A stretch of DNA of 11,465 nucleotides from an uncultured Clostridia bacterium (GCA_944387905.1 CALXGU010000031.1:1-11465), one strand, 5' to 3'; positions 1-6,741 are shown, counted from the first letter of the stretch. Notes: generated from the sequence alone by a model not told the origin. Program-made: numbers and translations.

Positions 1-548
1 CTTGCGATGAATTTTGCAATGAAAAAGGAGAGAGGAGTCAGGATCAATAATATAAGTGTGATGCCGGAATGTATCGACAGCATAAAAATAAGCGTGCCGA
101 TTATTGTTACTATACCTGTAAACAGCTGTGTAAATCCCAGCAGCAGACCGTCGGCGAACTGATCGGCGTCAGCTATGACCCGGCTGACGATTTCACCTGA
201 CGGATGCGAATCCAGATATGAAAACGGCAGGCATTGGATTTTTTCAAATGCCGCGTTGCGTATATCCCGGACCGTTTTGAAAGTGATGCGGTTGTTTATG
301 GTATTTATCAGCCACTGCATAAGAGCGGTCGCACACGCTACTATAAGAATCTGTATCAGTATCGGCATAAGCCCGTCAAAATCCACATTGCCGGTGTCTA
401 TTATCAGATCTATGCCTTTGCCGATCAGTATCGGTATATACAGAGTCAGGACAACCGAAAAAGCGGAAAACAGAACGGAGAGTATAATGAGCCACAAATA
501 CGGCTTAAGATATATCAGGATCTGTTTGAGGGTACTTTTGTTTTTCAT
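1..548 (-). CDS. ABC exporter half-transporter, membrane domain (partial, second subunit)
   Basis: This is the N-terminal part (182 codons) of a second ABC exporter subunit, cut by the left window edge. The frame is open throughout. It starts at ATG 548-546, which overlaps the stop of the upstream exporter gene in an ATGA arrangement. AAGGAGGG lies about 8 bases upstream, inside the end of that gene. The translation begins MKNKSTLKQILIYLKPYLW and has alternating hydrophobic segments plus the motif DSHPSGEIVSRVIADADQF (about residues 115-133). That motif is typical of the first coupling region of type IV ABC exporter membrane domains, where 'GE/DIVSR...D' is conserved. The nucleotide-binding domain lies outside the window. 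Overlap with a neighbour bearing a degenerate ATP site implies that this subunit supplies the catalytic Walker B glutamate. The YfiB/YfiC, BmrC/BmrD and LmrC/LmrD pairs are the likely relatives. The substrate cannot be told; drug or peptide/lipid export is the usual guess. Confidence 0.9.
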   Translation of the reverse strand, partial: MKNKSTLKQILIYLKPYLWLIILSVLFSAFSVVLTLYIPILIGKGIDLIIDTGNVDFDGLMPILIQILIVACATALMQWLINTINNRITFKTVRDIRNAAFEKIQCLPFSYLDSHPSGEIVSRVIADADQFADGLLLGFTQLFTGIVTIIGTLIFMLSIHSGITLILLILTPLSFFIAKFIA

Positions 549-2266
549 TGCGGTTTGCCCTCCTTTTTATACTGTGATTGGTAAATCTCGCGGTATACCT
601 CGCAGCTGTCCAAAAGCTGCTGATGCGTACCTATACCGACAGCGCGGCCGTCGTCAAGAACGATAATTATATCTGCATTTTTTATTGATGACGCTCGCTG
701 AGAGACAATAAAGGCAGTCGGTTTGCTGTCCAGTCTGCCCAGCGCTGCGCGCAGCTTGGCGTCTGTCGCGAAATCAAGAGCCGATGAGCTGTCGTCAAGA
801 ATCAAAAATGGAGCGTTTTTGACAAGCGCCCGCGCGATAGTAAGCCGCTGGCGCTGACCGCCCGACAGATTGCGTCCGTTCTGCTCTATGATGCTGTCCA
901 GTCCGTCGTGCTTGGCAAGGATTATATCTGACGCCTGAGCGGTATCGATTGCCTTGTATATCTGTTCATCTGTCGCTCCCGGATTTCCCCACAGCATATT
1001 TTCTCTTATCGTTCCGGAAAACAGCACTGAGTTCTGCGGCACGACAGCGACATTTTGTCTTAAAGTGTCGATCCCGATTTCTGAAATATCTTTTCCGCCT
1101 ATAAGTATCTGTCCGGCGGTAGCTTTGTAAAAAGCGGGGATAAGGTTTACAAGTGAGGTCTTGCCCGAGCCCGTGCCGCCGATGATGCCTACCGTCTGGC
1201 CTTTGAGAGCTTTAAAGCTTATACCCGTAAGCGTGTTGTCTCCCGCTCCCGGATAACGCAGGGATACATTTTTGAATTCTATATCGGTATCCTGCGGCAT
1301 CTGTCCGGCTGTGCACTCAGTCTGCTCTTGTATGCTCAGTACGTCGCTTATGCGTTTTGCGCACGCCACTGATTTGGTTATACTGATTATCAGCGATGCA
1401 AATTTTATAAGCTCTATAAGGATCTGGGACATATAATTATAAAGCGCCACGACCTGACCTGCGCTGAGCACGCCTGTGTATACCTGGATAGCGCCTGTGT
1501 GAATAAGCCATACTATCGCCGCGTTTATTACGGCATAGGTGAGCGGATTCATAAGCGCGGATATCTTTCCGACAAATCTCTGGACTTTAGTCAGCAGATC
1601 GTTTTTCTGTCTGAAAGTATCTATCTGACTGTTTTCAAGCGCAAACGCGCGTATGACTCTTGCGCCTGTCAGGTTTTCCCGTGTAGTCTGCGTAACTCCG
1701 TCAAGATGTGTCTGGACTTTTTTATATAAAGGTATTGAAATCAGCATGATGCCGAACACGATAACAGACAGTACCGGTATGGCCACTGCAAAAATAAGCG
1801 CGCTTCTGACATCGATAATAAACGCCATTGCCATGGCTCCCAGCACTACAAACGGCGAGCGCAGGAGCAGTCGCAGTGTAAGATTGACACCGGTCTGGAC
1901 CTGGTTTGCGTCGCTTGTCATGCGTGTGATGACCGTAGCTGTTCCCAGCTTGTCCAGCTGTGAGAATGATAAACCCTGTATTTTTTCAAACAGCGCGTGC
2001 CGGAGCTTTTTTGTAAATCCGACAGCGGCGCGGGCGGCAAAATACTGAGCCGTGACAGAACAGATCAGTCCTATTACTCCAAGCGCTACCATCAAAGCGC
2101 ACATTTGCAGAATATATACGCGATCCTGCGTCTTTATGCCGGTATCTATGATCTCTGCAACTACAAGCGGTACAAGAAGCTCAAAACTCGCCTCCAGCAG
2201 CTTGAACAGCGGACCCAGTACGCATTGAACGCGGTAGCCACGAAAATATTTAAACAGCTTTTTCAC
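545..2266 (-). CDS. ABC exporter half-transporter, membrane plus ATPase, degenerate-site subunit
   Basis: A complete 573-residue half-transporter. Residues 1-300 form a six-helix membrane domain, with hydrophobic stretches near 15-40, 51-76, 131-177, 240-262 and 268-296. Residues 328-565 form the ATPase. Visible motifs are Walker A GGTGSGKT (363-370), Q-loop Q411, signature LSGGQ (467-471) and Walker B LILDD (488-492). The residue after the Walker B aspartate is Asp492 rather than the catalytic Glu, and the switch-loop position is Gln523 (IVSQRAS) rather than His. This combination is known from the non-catalytic half of heterodimeric exporters such as TM287/288 and BmrC/BmrD. The intact LSGGQ fits, because it would serve the partner's active site. 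The start is GTG 2266-2264 with AGAAGGAG 6-7 bases upstream. The partner gene overlaps by 4 bases, so the two are translated together. Function is inferred as ATP-driven export across the cytoplasmic membrane; the substrate is unknown. Confidence 0.95.
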   Translation of the reverse strand: MKKLFKYFRGYRVQCVLGPLFKLLEASFELLVPLVVAEIIDTGIKTQDRVYILQMCALMVALGVIGLICSVTAQYFAARAAVGFTKKLRHALFEKIQGLSFSQLDKLGTATVITRMTSDANQVQTGVNLTLRLLLRSPFVVLGAMAMAFIIDVRSALIFAVAIPVLSVIVFGIMLISIPLYKKVQTHLDGVTQTTRENLTGARVIRAFALENSQIDTFRQKNDLLTKVQRFVGKISALMNPLTYAVINAAIVWLIHTGAIQVYTGVLSAGQVVALYNYMSQILIELIKFASLIISITKSVACAKRISDVLSIQEQTECTAGQMPQDTDIEFKNVSLRYPGAGDNTLTGISFKALKGQTVGIIGGTGSGKTSLVNLIPAFYKATAGQILIGGKDISEIGIDTLRQNVAVVPQNSVLFSGTIRENMLWGNPGATDEQIYKAIDTAQASDIILAKHDGLDSIIEQNGRNLSGGQRQRLTIARALVKNAPFLILDDSSSALDFATDAKLRAALGRLDSKPTAFIVSQRASSIKNADIIIVLDDGRAVGIGTHQQLLDSCEVYREIYQSQYKKEGKPQ

Positions 2267-2272
2267 ACTTTT

Positions 2273-2293
2273 CTCCTTCTGTAAAAGGCAGAA
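2273..2293 (-). promoter_or_regulatory. Hairpin abutting the ribosome binding site of the exporter gene
   Basis: In the exporter mRNA leader, TTCTG (2293-2289) can pair with CAGAA (2281-2277) across a 7-base loop. The second arm runs into the Shine-Dalgarno sequence AGAAGGAG (2280-2273). Such a hairpin could partly occlude ribosome binding. The stem is only 5 bp, so a regulatory role is speculative. Confidence 0.3.
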
Positions 2294-2368
2294 TCTTTTG
2301 TATTGATTTTGCCCTTATAAATCAGACATATAACTTTATTTTCATCAATATATTACTTTGCGCTGTAT

Positions 2369-2397
2369 ATTGTAGCATCGGATGACTTAAAAGTCAA
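2369..2397 (-). promoter_or_regulatory. Sigma-A-type promoter for the ABC exporter genes
   Basis: On the minus strand, TTGACT (2397-2392) and TACAAT (2374-2369) are separated by exactly 17 bp. Transcription would start near 2362, giving a leader of about 95 bases before the GTG start at 2266. It lies just past the terminator of the preceding minus-strand gene, so the exporter genes form an independent unit. Confidence 0.75.
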
Positions 2398-2416
2398 CAA
2401 ATGACGATTCACATAT

Positions 2417-2441
2417 AAAAAAACAGCCGTAATGGGGCTGT
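2417..2441 (-). terminator. Intrinsic terminator of the zinc-ribbon gene
   Basis: The minus-strand RNA reads ACAGCC (2441-2436), a 7-base loop, GGCTGT (2428-2423), then a run of seven U residues (2423-2417). The first stem base is only a few bases beyond the stop codon of the gene ending at 2446. A G-C rich 6-bp stem followed directly by U's is a standard Rho-independent terminator. Confidence 0.8.
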
Positions 2442-2445
2442 CTTA

Positions 2446-2946
2446 TTATTCGGTATCGTTGCATATGGATTTTAAGTACCTGTCGTGTGTGATCCTGACA
2501 TAGTCTTCGGTATAATATCCTCCCAGTTCTGAGGCGACTCCCGCCCATTTGAGTCCTTTTATATATCTGAGTTCAAATATCTGACGAGTGAGCGAGTCGT
2601 CTATGTCATAGATAAACTGCTGTGTTTTCAGCAACAGCGCCATGCATCTGAGCCTGTTGTTTTCGATCAGCTCTGAAAGTTGGGCGGATTCTTCTTTGCC
2701 GGCTTTAAGCGCCGCAAGTTTTTGGCTTTCTCTTTCTGTCTCTCTGCGCAGCATTATATACTGTTTGAGTTCTTTTTTTGTTGTATTTAAAGACCTGACC
2801 GGTTCGATACCGTCATAGCCGCACATCGGGCACCCATATGTTATTTTGTATTGTTCCGGCGGGGACAGAAAGAACCTGTTGTAAATTTCCGCCGGTTCCT
2901 TAAATCTTTTTCCGCAGTGGGTACATATGTATTCTGTCTCTTTCAT
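2446..2946 (-). CDS. Zinc-ribbon protein with sigma-region-4/ArpU-like C-terminal helix-turn-helix
   Basis: Encodes 166 residues from ATG 2946-2944. I chose this start because CGGAGG lies 7 bases upstream; an ATG six codons earlier (2964) has only a weak purine stretch before it. The N-terminus has two CxxC knuckles (C8/C11 in CTHCGKRF and C39/C42 in CPMCGYDG), a probable zinc ribbon. Residues about 57-115 are charged and helical (KKELKQY...RRETERESQK...), probably a coiled coil. Residues 118-160 (LTRQIFELRYIKGLKWAGVASEL, then TEDYVRITHDRYLK, quoted as two pieces) resemble the helix-turn-helix of sigma-70 region 4 and of phage ArpU/RinA-like late regulators. It is probably a DNA-binding regulator, perhaps of phage origin. 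It is divergent from the XRE gene and shares its upstream region. No partner or target can be named. Confidence 0.75.
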   Translation of the reverse strand: MKETEYICTHCGKRFKEPAEIYNRFFLSPPEQYKITYGCPMCGYDGIEPVRSLNTTKKELKQYIMLRRETERESQKLAALKAGKEESAQLSELIENNRLRCMALLLKTQQFIYDIDDSLTRQIFELRYIKGLKWAGVASELGGYYTEDYVRITHDRYLKSICNDTE

Positions 2947-2999
2947 ATGAATGCCTCCGTTCATCGGTAATAATTTCCTTTTTTTTCCTTGTTTTATAC

Positions 3000-3028
3000 A
3001 GTTTACAACATTAAACGCCGAATGTCAA
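3000..3028 (-). promoter_or_regulatory. Promoter for the zinc-ribbon regulator gene
   Basis: On the minus strand, a perfect TTGACA (3028-3023) is followed after 17 bp by TAAACT (3005-3000), a 4/6 match to TATAAT. The predicted transcription start near 2993 gives a leader of about 46 bases. It is back-to-back with the promoter of the XRE gene, with 28 bp between the two -35 boxes. Confidence 0.65.
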
Positions 3029-3084
3029 CAGGAAACAACAAAAATGTAAAAAAAACTTGACAAGGTGTTGTTAAGGATTTACAA
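3001..3084. promoter_or_regulatory. Candidate operator region shared by two divergent promoters
   Basis: Three small symmetric elements lie here. GTTTA-CAACAT-TAAAC (3001-3016) overlaps the minus-strand -10. TTGTTAA-GGA-TTTACAA (3068-3084, 6 of 7 arm bases match) overlaps the plus-strand -10. AACAACA (3034-3040) and its complement TGTTGTT (3066-3072) face each other. The word TTTACAA occurs at both -10 regions (3002-3008 and 3078-3084). A dimeric XRE repressor binding here could control both directions. This is inference from symmetry in AT-rich DNA. Confidence 0.4.
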
Positions 3085-3085
3085 T
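3057..3085 (+). promoter_or_regulatory. Promoter for the XRE-ImmA-Nudix-rlmH operon
   Basis: A perfect TTGACA (3057-3062) and TACAAT (3080-3085) are separated by 17 bp. The ribosome binding sequence AAGGGGTGAT (3092-3101) follows almost at once, so the leader is very short. No other convincing promoter is visible before rlmH. Confidence 0.8.
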
Positions 3086-3108
3086 TTTTTTAAGGGGTGA
3101 TAAGAAAA

Positions 3109-3474
3109 ATGAATAACGGATTAGGACAATATATAAAGAAACGAAGACAGAGTATGGGCATGTCTCTCAGAGAATTTGCGAATTTATGCGGAATAAGCCA
3201 CACACATATAGACAGTATCGAGAAAGGAGTAGATATGAGGTCGGGACGCGAGGTGAACCTGACCAGTGCGACGATCAGAAAGCTGGCAGCTGCTTTGGGT
3301 ATGCAGGAGAGCGAGCTCATAAAAATGAATGTACAGGATCAGGCACAACTGCCGTCAAATGATGAGGCGCTTAAATTCGCGCTGTTCGGAGACGGTAATA
3401 TTTCAGATGAAATGCTTGAAGAGGTGAAGAGTTTTGCGCGATTTATCAAAGATAGAGAACAGCACAGGTCTTGA
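3109..3474 (+). CDS. XRE-family helix-turn-helix regulator (ImmR-like)
   Basis: A 121-residue protein. I chose ATG 3109 because AAGGGGTGAT (3092-3101), close to the full anti-Shine-Dalgarno complement, lies 7 bases before it; an in-frame GTG at 3097 falls inside that sequence. Residues 6-64 form an HTH_3/XRE DNA-binding domain (QYIKKRRQSMGMSLREFANL, then GISHTHIDSIEKG, then TIRKLAAALGM). The C-terminal part (about 85-115) is acidic and helical. The gene overlaps a downstream ImmA/IrrE-type peptidase gene. In ICEBs1 and related elements the peptidase of such a pair cleaves the XRE repressor to relieve repression. By analogy this protein probably represses its own promoter and perhaps the divergent zinc-ribbon gene. 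Unlike most such pairs it is followed by housekeeping genes rather than by integrase or conjugation genes. Confidence 0.9.
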   Translation: MNNGLGQYIKKRRQSMGMSLREFANLCGISHTHIDSIEKGVDMRSGREVNLTSATIRKLAAALGMQESELIKMNVQDQAQLPSNDEALKFALFGDGNISDEMLEEVKSFARFIKDREQHRS

Positions 3475-3907
3475 TGAGCTGTATGAACTGGCATCAGGAC
3501 TTGGTGTTGAAATTTACGGATTCAGCCTGCCGCAATGCCGCGCGGTGTCGTGCATGGACACAAACGGACGCTGCTGTATAGGTCTTGACAACAGCAGAAG
3601 CTACAGCGAGTCGGAAGAAAAAACAATGCTTGCGCATGAGCTGGGCCACTGCAGTACAGGCTCGTTTTATAATGAATATTCGCCGCTGAGCCTGCGCTCC
3701 AAATGCGAACAAAAAGCGGATGAATGGGCAATACTGAAGTGCGTGCCGTATGAACAGCTCATAAATGCCTGCCGCAGCGGCATAAACAGCGGCTATGAAC
3801 TGGCGGAGCATTTCGGAGTAAGTGAAAGTTTTATACATAAGGCAATAAAATATTATATACAGAGGAGAAATCAGGATGGATCTGACGGAAAAGACAATAA
3901 CGCGTAA
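3434..3907 (+). CDS. ImmA/IrrE-family zinc metallopeptidase
   Basis: A 157-residue protein of the peptidase M78 family. The zinc-binding motif HELGH is at residues 68-72, and the likely third ligand is Glu92 in KCEQKADEWA, the expected 'E..A..WA' helix. The preceding part (GVEIYGFSLP...GRCCIGLD) matches the strand region before the active site in this family. No ATG occurs before residue 41, so the start is probably TTG 3434, with GAGGTGA (3421-3427) 6 bases upstream. This gives a 41-base overlap with the XRE gene and suggests translational coupling. Known relatives cleave XRE-type repressors (ImmA on ImmR, IrrE on DdrO) after a stress signal. The C-terminal helix-rich tail (NSGYELAEHFGVSESFIHKA) looks like a small HTH-like segment. 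The exact start is the least certain point. Confidence 0.88.
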   Translation: MRDLSKIENSTGLDELYELASGLGVEIYGFSLPQCRAVSCMDTNGRCCIGLDNSRSYSESEEKTMLAHELGHCSTGSFYNEYSPLSLRSKCEQKADEWAILKCVPYEQLINACRSGINSGYELAEHFGVSESFIHKAIKYYIQRRNQDGSDGKDNNA

Positions 3908-4418
3908 TATTATATATGAAGGAAAAATTTTTAAAGTAATAAAGGATACCGTGCAGCTGCCGGATCAAAGCCTTGCGGCAAGAGAGGTGGTCATACATGC
4001 AGGCGGAGCGGGAATACTTCCGATCGATAAGGATAATAATGTAACGCTTGTGCGCCAGTACCGGGCAGGCGCAAGCGATGTGCTTACCGAAATATGCGCG
4101 GGCAAACTTGAGCCGGGCGAGGACCCGCGGCAGTGCGCGGTCCGTGAGCTGGAGGAAGAATTGGGACTGAGGGCAGAGACTGTCATACCGCTGGGGTATA
4201 TATATCCGACGCCTGCCTATGATTCCGAGCGCACGTATATTTTTCTCGCGCGCGGCATAACAGCCGTAAGTGCACACCCTGACAGAGACGAGTTTGTTCA
4301 GCCTGTAAAAATGACCTTGAATGACGCGGTAAAAGAGGTGTGCGACGGAAAAATAACAGACGCTAAGACACAGACAGCACTGCTGCGTGCGGAAAGGATC
4401 TTGAGTGGAAAAGATTGA
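3876..4418 (+). CDS. nudF: Nudix hydrolase, ADP-ribose pyrophosphatase-like
   Basis: A 180-residue Nudix protein. The 23-residue Nudix box is intact at 76-98: G76-x5-E82-x7-REL(90-92)-x-EE(94-95)-x-G97-L98, with the acidic residues that bind Mg2+. An N-terminal domain with KVIKDTVQLPDQ and REVVIHAGGAGILPI, and QYRAGASDVLTEICAGKLEP before the box, match bacterial ADP-ribose pyrophosphatases, which split ADP-ribose to AMP and ribose 5-phosphate. The downstream proline-rich loop (YIYPTPAYDSER) also fits that subfamily. The start is ATG 3876 with AGAGGAGAAA about 6 bases upstream. It overlaps the peptidase gene by 32 bases and rlmH by 14 bases. Substrate specificity is inferred from family likeness; other nucleoside diphosphate sugars are possible. 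Confidence 0.9.
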   Translation: MDLTEKTITRNIIYEGKIFKVIKDTVQLPDQSLAAREVVIHAGGAGILPIDKDNNVTLVRQYRAGASDVLTEICAGKLEPGEDPRQCAVRELEEELGLRAETVIPLGYIYPTPAYDSERTYIFLARGITAVSAHPDRDEFVQPVKMTLNDAVKEVCDGKITDAKTQTALLRAERILSGKD

Positions 4419-4884
4419 TATAATATGTGTCGGAACACTGAAAGAAAACGGTATGCGCCAGATGTGCGCAGAATATATCAAGCGCCTGGGCAGATACTGT
4501 GACCTGAAATTGACAGAACTTCCGGAAAGCCGGCTGGATCGTGATCCGAGCCCAGCTCAGATCGAGCAGGCGCTCGGTACAGAATGCTCGCGCATGCTGC
4601 CGTATACGGAGTACGGCGCGTATAAGATCGCTCTTTGCATAGAGGGGAAATCAATGTCGTCAGAGGCGTTTGCCCGCAGTCTGGAGAGCGGTATGCTCGG
4701 CAGCGGAAGAACTGTGATGTTTATAGGCTCATCTTACGGGCTGTCTGAAAAAATCAAAAATCTCTGTGATATCAAGCTCTCCATGTCGGATATGACCTTC
4801 CCTCATCAGCTGGCACGGTGCATGCTGCTTGAACAGTTATACCGCTCCTATAAAATACGCAGAAATGAGATATATCATAAGTAA
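4405..4884 (+). CDS. rlmH: 23S rRNA pseudouridine-1915 N3-methyltransferase RlmH
   Basis: A 159-residue SPOUT-class methyltransferase, the same length as the Staphylococcus and Bacillus proteins. RlmH uses S-adenosylmethionine to methylate pseudouridine 1915 in helix 69 of 23S rRNA in assembled 70S ribosomes. Visible hallmarks are an N-terminal strand DIICVGTLKE, IEGKSMSSEAFA (79-90), the knot motif FIGSSYGLSE (106-115), LSMSDMTFPHQLAR (125-138), LLEQLYRSYKI (141-151) and the terminal YHK. The start is GTG 4405, with AAAGGA about 6 bases upstream inside the end of the Nudix gene. It is the last gene of the overlapping operon. No hairpin terminator is evident after it, so transcription may read into the lipoprotein gene. 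In staphylococci the 3' end of this gene is the SCC insertion site; nothing here suggests such an element. Confidence 0.97.
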   Translation: MEKIDIICVGTLKENGMRQMCAEYIKRLGRYCDLKLTELPESRLDRDPSPAQIEQALGTECSRMLPYTEYGAYKIALCIEGKSMSSEAFARSLESGMLGSGRTVMFIGSSYGLSEKIKNLCDIKLSMSDMTFPHQLARCMLLEQLYRSYKIRRNEIYHK

Positions 4885-4906
4885 AATAATAAAAATATTT
4901 CATATA

Positions 4907-4935
4907 TTGCAACATTTTGAACGTGTAGTTACAAT
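4907..4935 (+). promoter_or_regulatory. Promoter of the first lipoprotein gene
   Basis: TTGCAA (4907-4912) and TACAAT (4930-4935) are 17 bp apart. Transcription would start near 4942, giving a leader of about 39 bases, with AAAGGAG (4967-4973) 7 bases before ATG 4981. The block TGCAACATTTTGA (4908-4920) followed by TTACAAT recurs upstream of the second lipoprotein gene. Confidence 0.65.
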
Positions 4936-4980
4936 AATATATGTAAGAGTATACTTGACTTTGCCGAAAGGAGTATAGTT

Positions 4981-6714
4981 ATGATTAAATACATCAGATG
5001 TACAGCCTTTTTTGTAATGATATCCATAATGTGTTTGATATTTTCTTCAGGTTGCGCTGAAAACGGCAGCAGTCAGAATGAAAACATTCCCGGCAGCAGT
5101 GAATCGGACAGTGCAGGCGATGATAACAATAAAGACGCTGATCAGGGTCAGACTGCAGACGATGTGGATAGTGACAGCGTTATAAAAGTATATATCGACG
5201 ATGAAAGCGGCAACGTAGTTTCAACAAAAACAAATCTCAGATATGACAATGAATACAGGATATTGGACCCTGTTACCGGCGATAACGGAAACATCCCGCT
5301 TGCCAAGCAGGGACTTGAAAAATCCGAACGCCGCGCTACGGAAGCTTCAAAATATAATTTTGACCAGAACCCGCTTATAAACCGTGACAGGCAGGAAAAC
5401 GAAACGGCAATGCCGTCGTTCAATATCGATGACACCGGATTTGTCAGCGCAGGCACAAAACTGAGTGATCTTGAAGGCAAGACTCTCACTTTCTTTACTG
5501 CCGATAATTATGCGGCGTGGTCATACCGCAATGAAAAAGGCGAACGGATAAATGAGTGGCAATGGTTTGAAATGCTCAAGGAAGAACTTGGTCTCAATAT
5601 AAAGTATACGGTCAAGCAGCATACTGAGTCTACCCAGGCGGCGCTCCAGGCGATGAACGCGGGAGATGAATGCGACCTGTTATATTCCAATCATGTCGTG
5701 TTTCCCTCTGTATTGTGTATTTCATCATCGATCACCGATAAGGTGAGTATCAATAATCTGGGCTCATCTCCCGGAGTCTGCAAAATGACCATGGATATAT
5801 GTAAATGGGCCAATACGCTAAGACTCATATCGCCGATAGGCTGCGTCGATGTGCTGTGGTACAATCAGACTCTGACACAGCAGCTGGGGCTGTCCGACCC
5901 GCATACGATGTGGGAAAACGGTGTATGGAACTGGGACAGTTTCAGAGCGTTTCTGACATCCGCGCCGGCTTCAAACAAAAGCGGGCAGAGACTCTGCGCG
6001 TTCGTTGAATGGCCTCATAACGCGTCATATATCTGGCCTTCTACAAACGGGTGTGTCTATATAAAAATCGATAATCAAAACAGCGTGCCCGCCATCTTGA
6101 ACGGCTGGGACAATCCCAGAACTTTAGAGGCATGGGAATTTATAACAAGCGTCCACAATTCTGTCAATTTCGGAACGGACGGTACAGAGGCGGGACTTGA
6201 AAAGGCGCATCTGGGTCTGTATGAGGGCACGACACTTATGTCTGCAACGATGTATACACAGATTTACCGTGATACGGAATATTCTAAGGACATACAGATA
6301 AACTGGGTGCCGTATCCGCTTTCCACCAAAAACAACGAAGACGAGCAATGTCAGTATTATGGCTTTGGCATGATGCTTCCAAAAAAGACATCAAATACTC
6401 AGAATACGGATATCGCCCTTAAGTTTATGGAGCTGTGGGCAACTCGATTTACTGAAAGTATTTTTGACAACCTGAACATATTTGAATATTATAATTTTAA
6501 CTATAAGCAGAGAAAGCAGTACTTTGATTTCGTGACACGAAATGTTGTTTTCGGACTAGCCATGAACGATTTTGAAGGATCGGAAATAGATACTCAGACC
6601 AACTTTTTCAAAGCGTTTATGGGCAGTGCGGAATATAATGTAAGGCTTGAGGCCGCAAAAGCATCCAATCTGGTACAGACTTATATCGAGCAGAGTTTGC
6701 GGTACGGACAATAA
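4981..6714 (+). CDS. Solute-binding-protein-like lipoprotein (first paralog)
   Basis: A 577-residue exported lipoprotein. Residues 1-24 are a signal peptide ending in FSSG, with lipidated Cys25. Residues 26-67 form a low-complexity S/D/N/G linker, followed by a conserved stretch at 108-155 (QGLEKSERRATEASKYNFD and onward). Residues about 165-577 resemble the family 1 extracellular solute-binding fold: KTLTFFTADNYAAWSYRNEKG, ALQAMNAGDECDLLYSNHV, WNWDSF, YIWPSTNG and a helical C-terminus with ALKFMELWATRF. The many Trp/Tyr residues suit carbohydrate binding, but the ligand cannot be inferred. No permease, ATPase or sensor gene is adjacent. A paralog follows at 7196, by eye about 70 percent identical over the binding domain. 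The gene uses mixed codons with many C/G-ending Arg and Leu codons, like its neighbours and unlike the second paralog. Confidence 0.85.
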   Translation: MIKYIRCTAFFVMISIMCLIFSSGCAENGSSQNENIPGSSESDSAGDDNNKDADQGQTADDVDSDSVIKVYIDDESGNVVSTKTNLRYDNEYRILDPVTGDNGNIPLAKQGLEKSERRATEASKYNFDQNPLINRDRQENETAMPSFNIDDTGFVSAGTKLSDLEGKTLTFFTADNYAAWSYRNEKGERINEWQWFEMLKEELGLNIKYTVKQHTESTQAALQAMNAGDECDLLYSNHVVFPSVLCISSSITDKVSINNLGSSPGVCKMTMDICKWANTLRLISPIGCVDVLWYNQTLTQQLGLSDPHTMWENGVWNWDSFRAFLTSAPASNKSGQRLCAFVEWPHNASYIWPSTNGCVYIKIDNQNSVPAILNGWDNPRTLEAWEFITSVHNSVNFGTDGTEAGLEKAHLGLYEGTTLMSATMYTQIYRDTEYSKDIQINWVPYPLSTKNNEDEQCQYYGFGMMLPKKTSNTQNTDIALKFMELWATRFTESIFDNLNIFEYYNFNYKQRKQYFDFVTRNVVFGLAMNDFEGSEIDTQTNFFKAFMGSAEYNVRLEAAKASNLVQTYIEQSLRYGQ

Positions 6715-6741
6715 CACTCAAAAACAGTATTACTGAAAATT

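Noticed and set aside
234..666. Plus-strand open frames over the left ABC gene
   Set aside because: The minus strand encodes a continuous ABC exporter membrane domain here; the plus frames have no motif or ribosome binding site.
3831..4481. 216-codon open frame on the minus strand opposite the Nudix gene
   Set aside because: It is antisense to a clear Nudix gene, has no recognisable domain, and has a composition typical of a shadow frame.
4860..4890. SCC-like attachment site at the 3' end of rlmH
   Set aside because: The resemblance (ATATATCATAA) follows from the conserved YHK codons; no recombinase gene, matching direct repeat or cargo boundary is seen.
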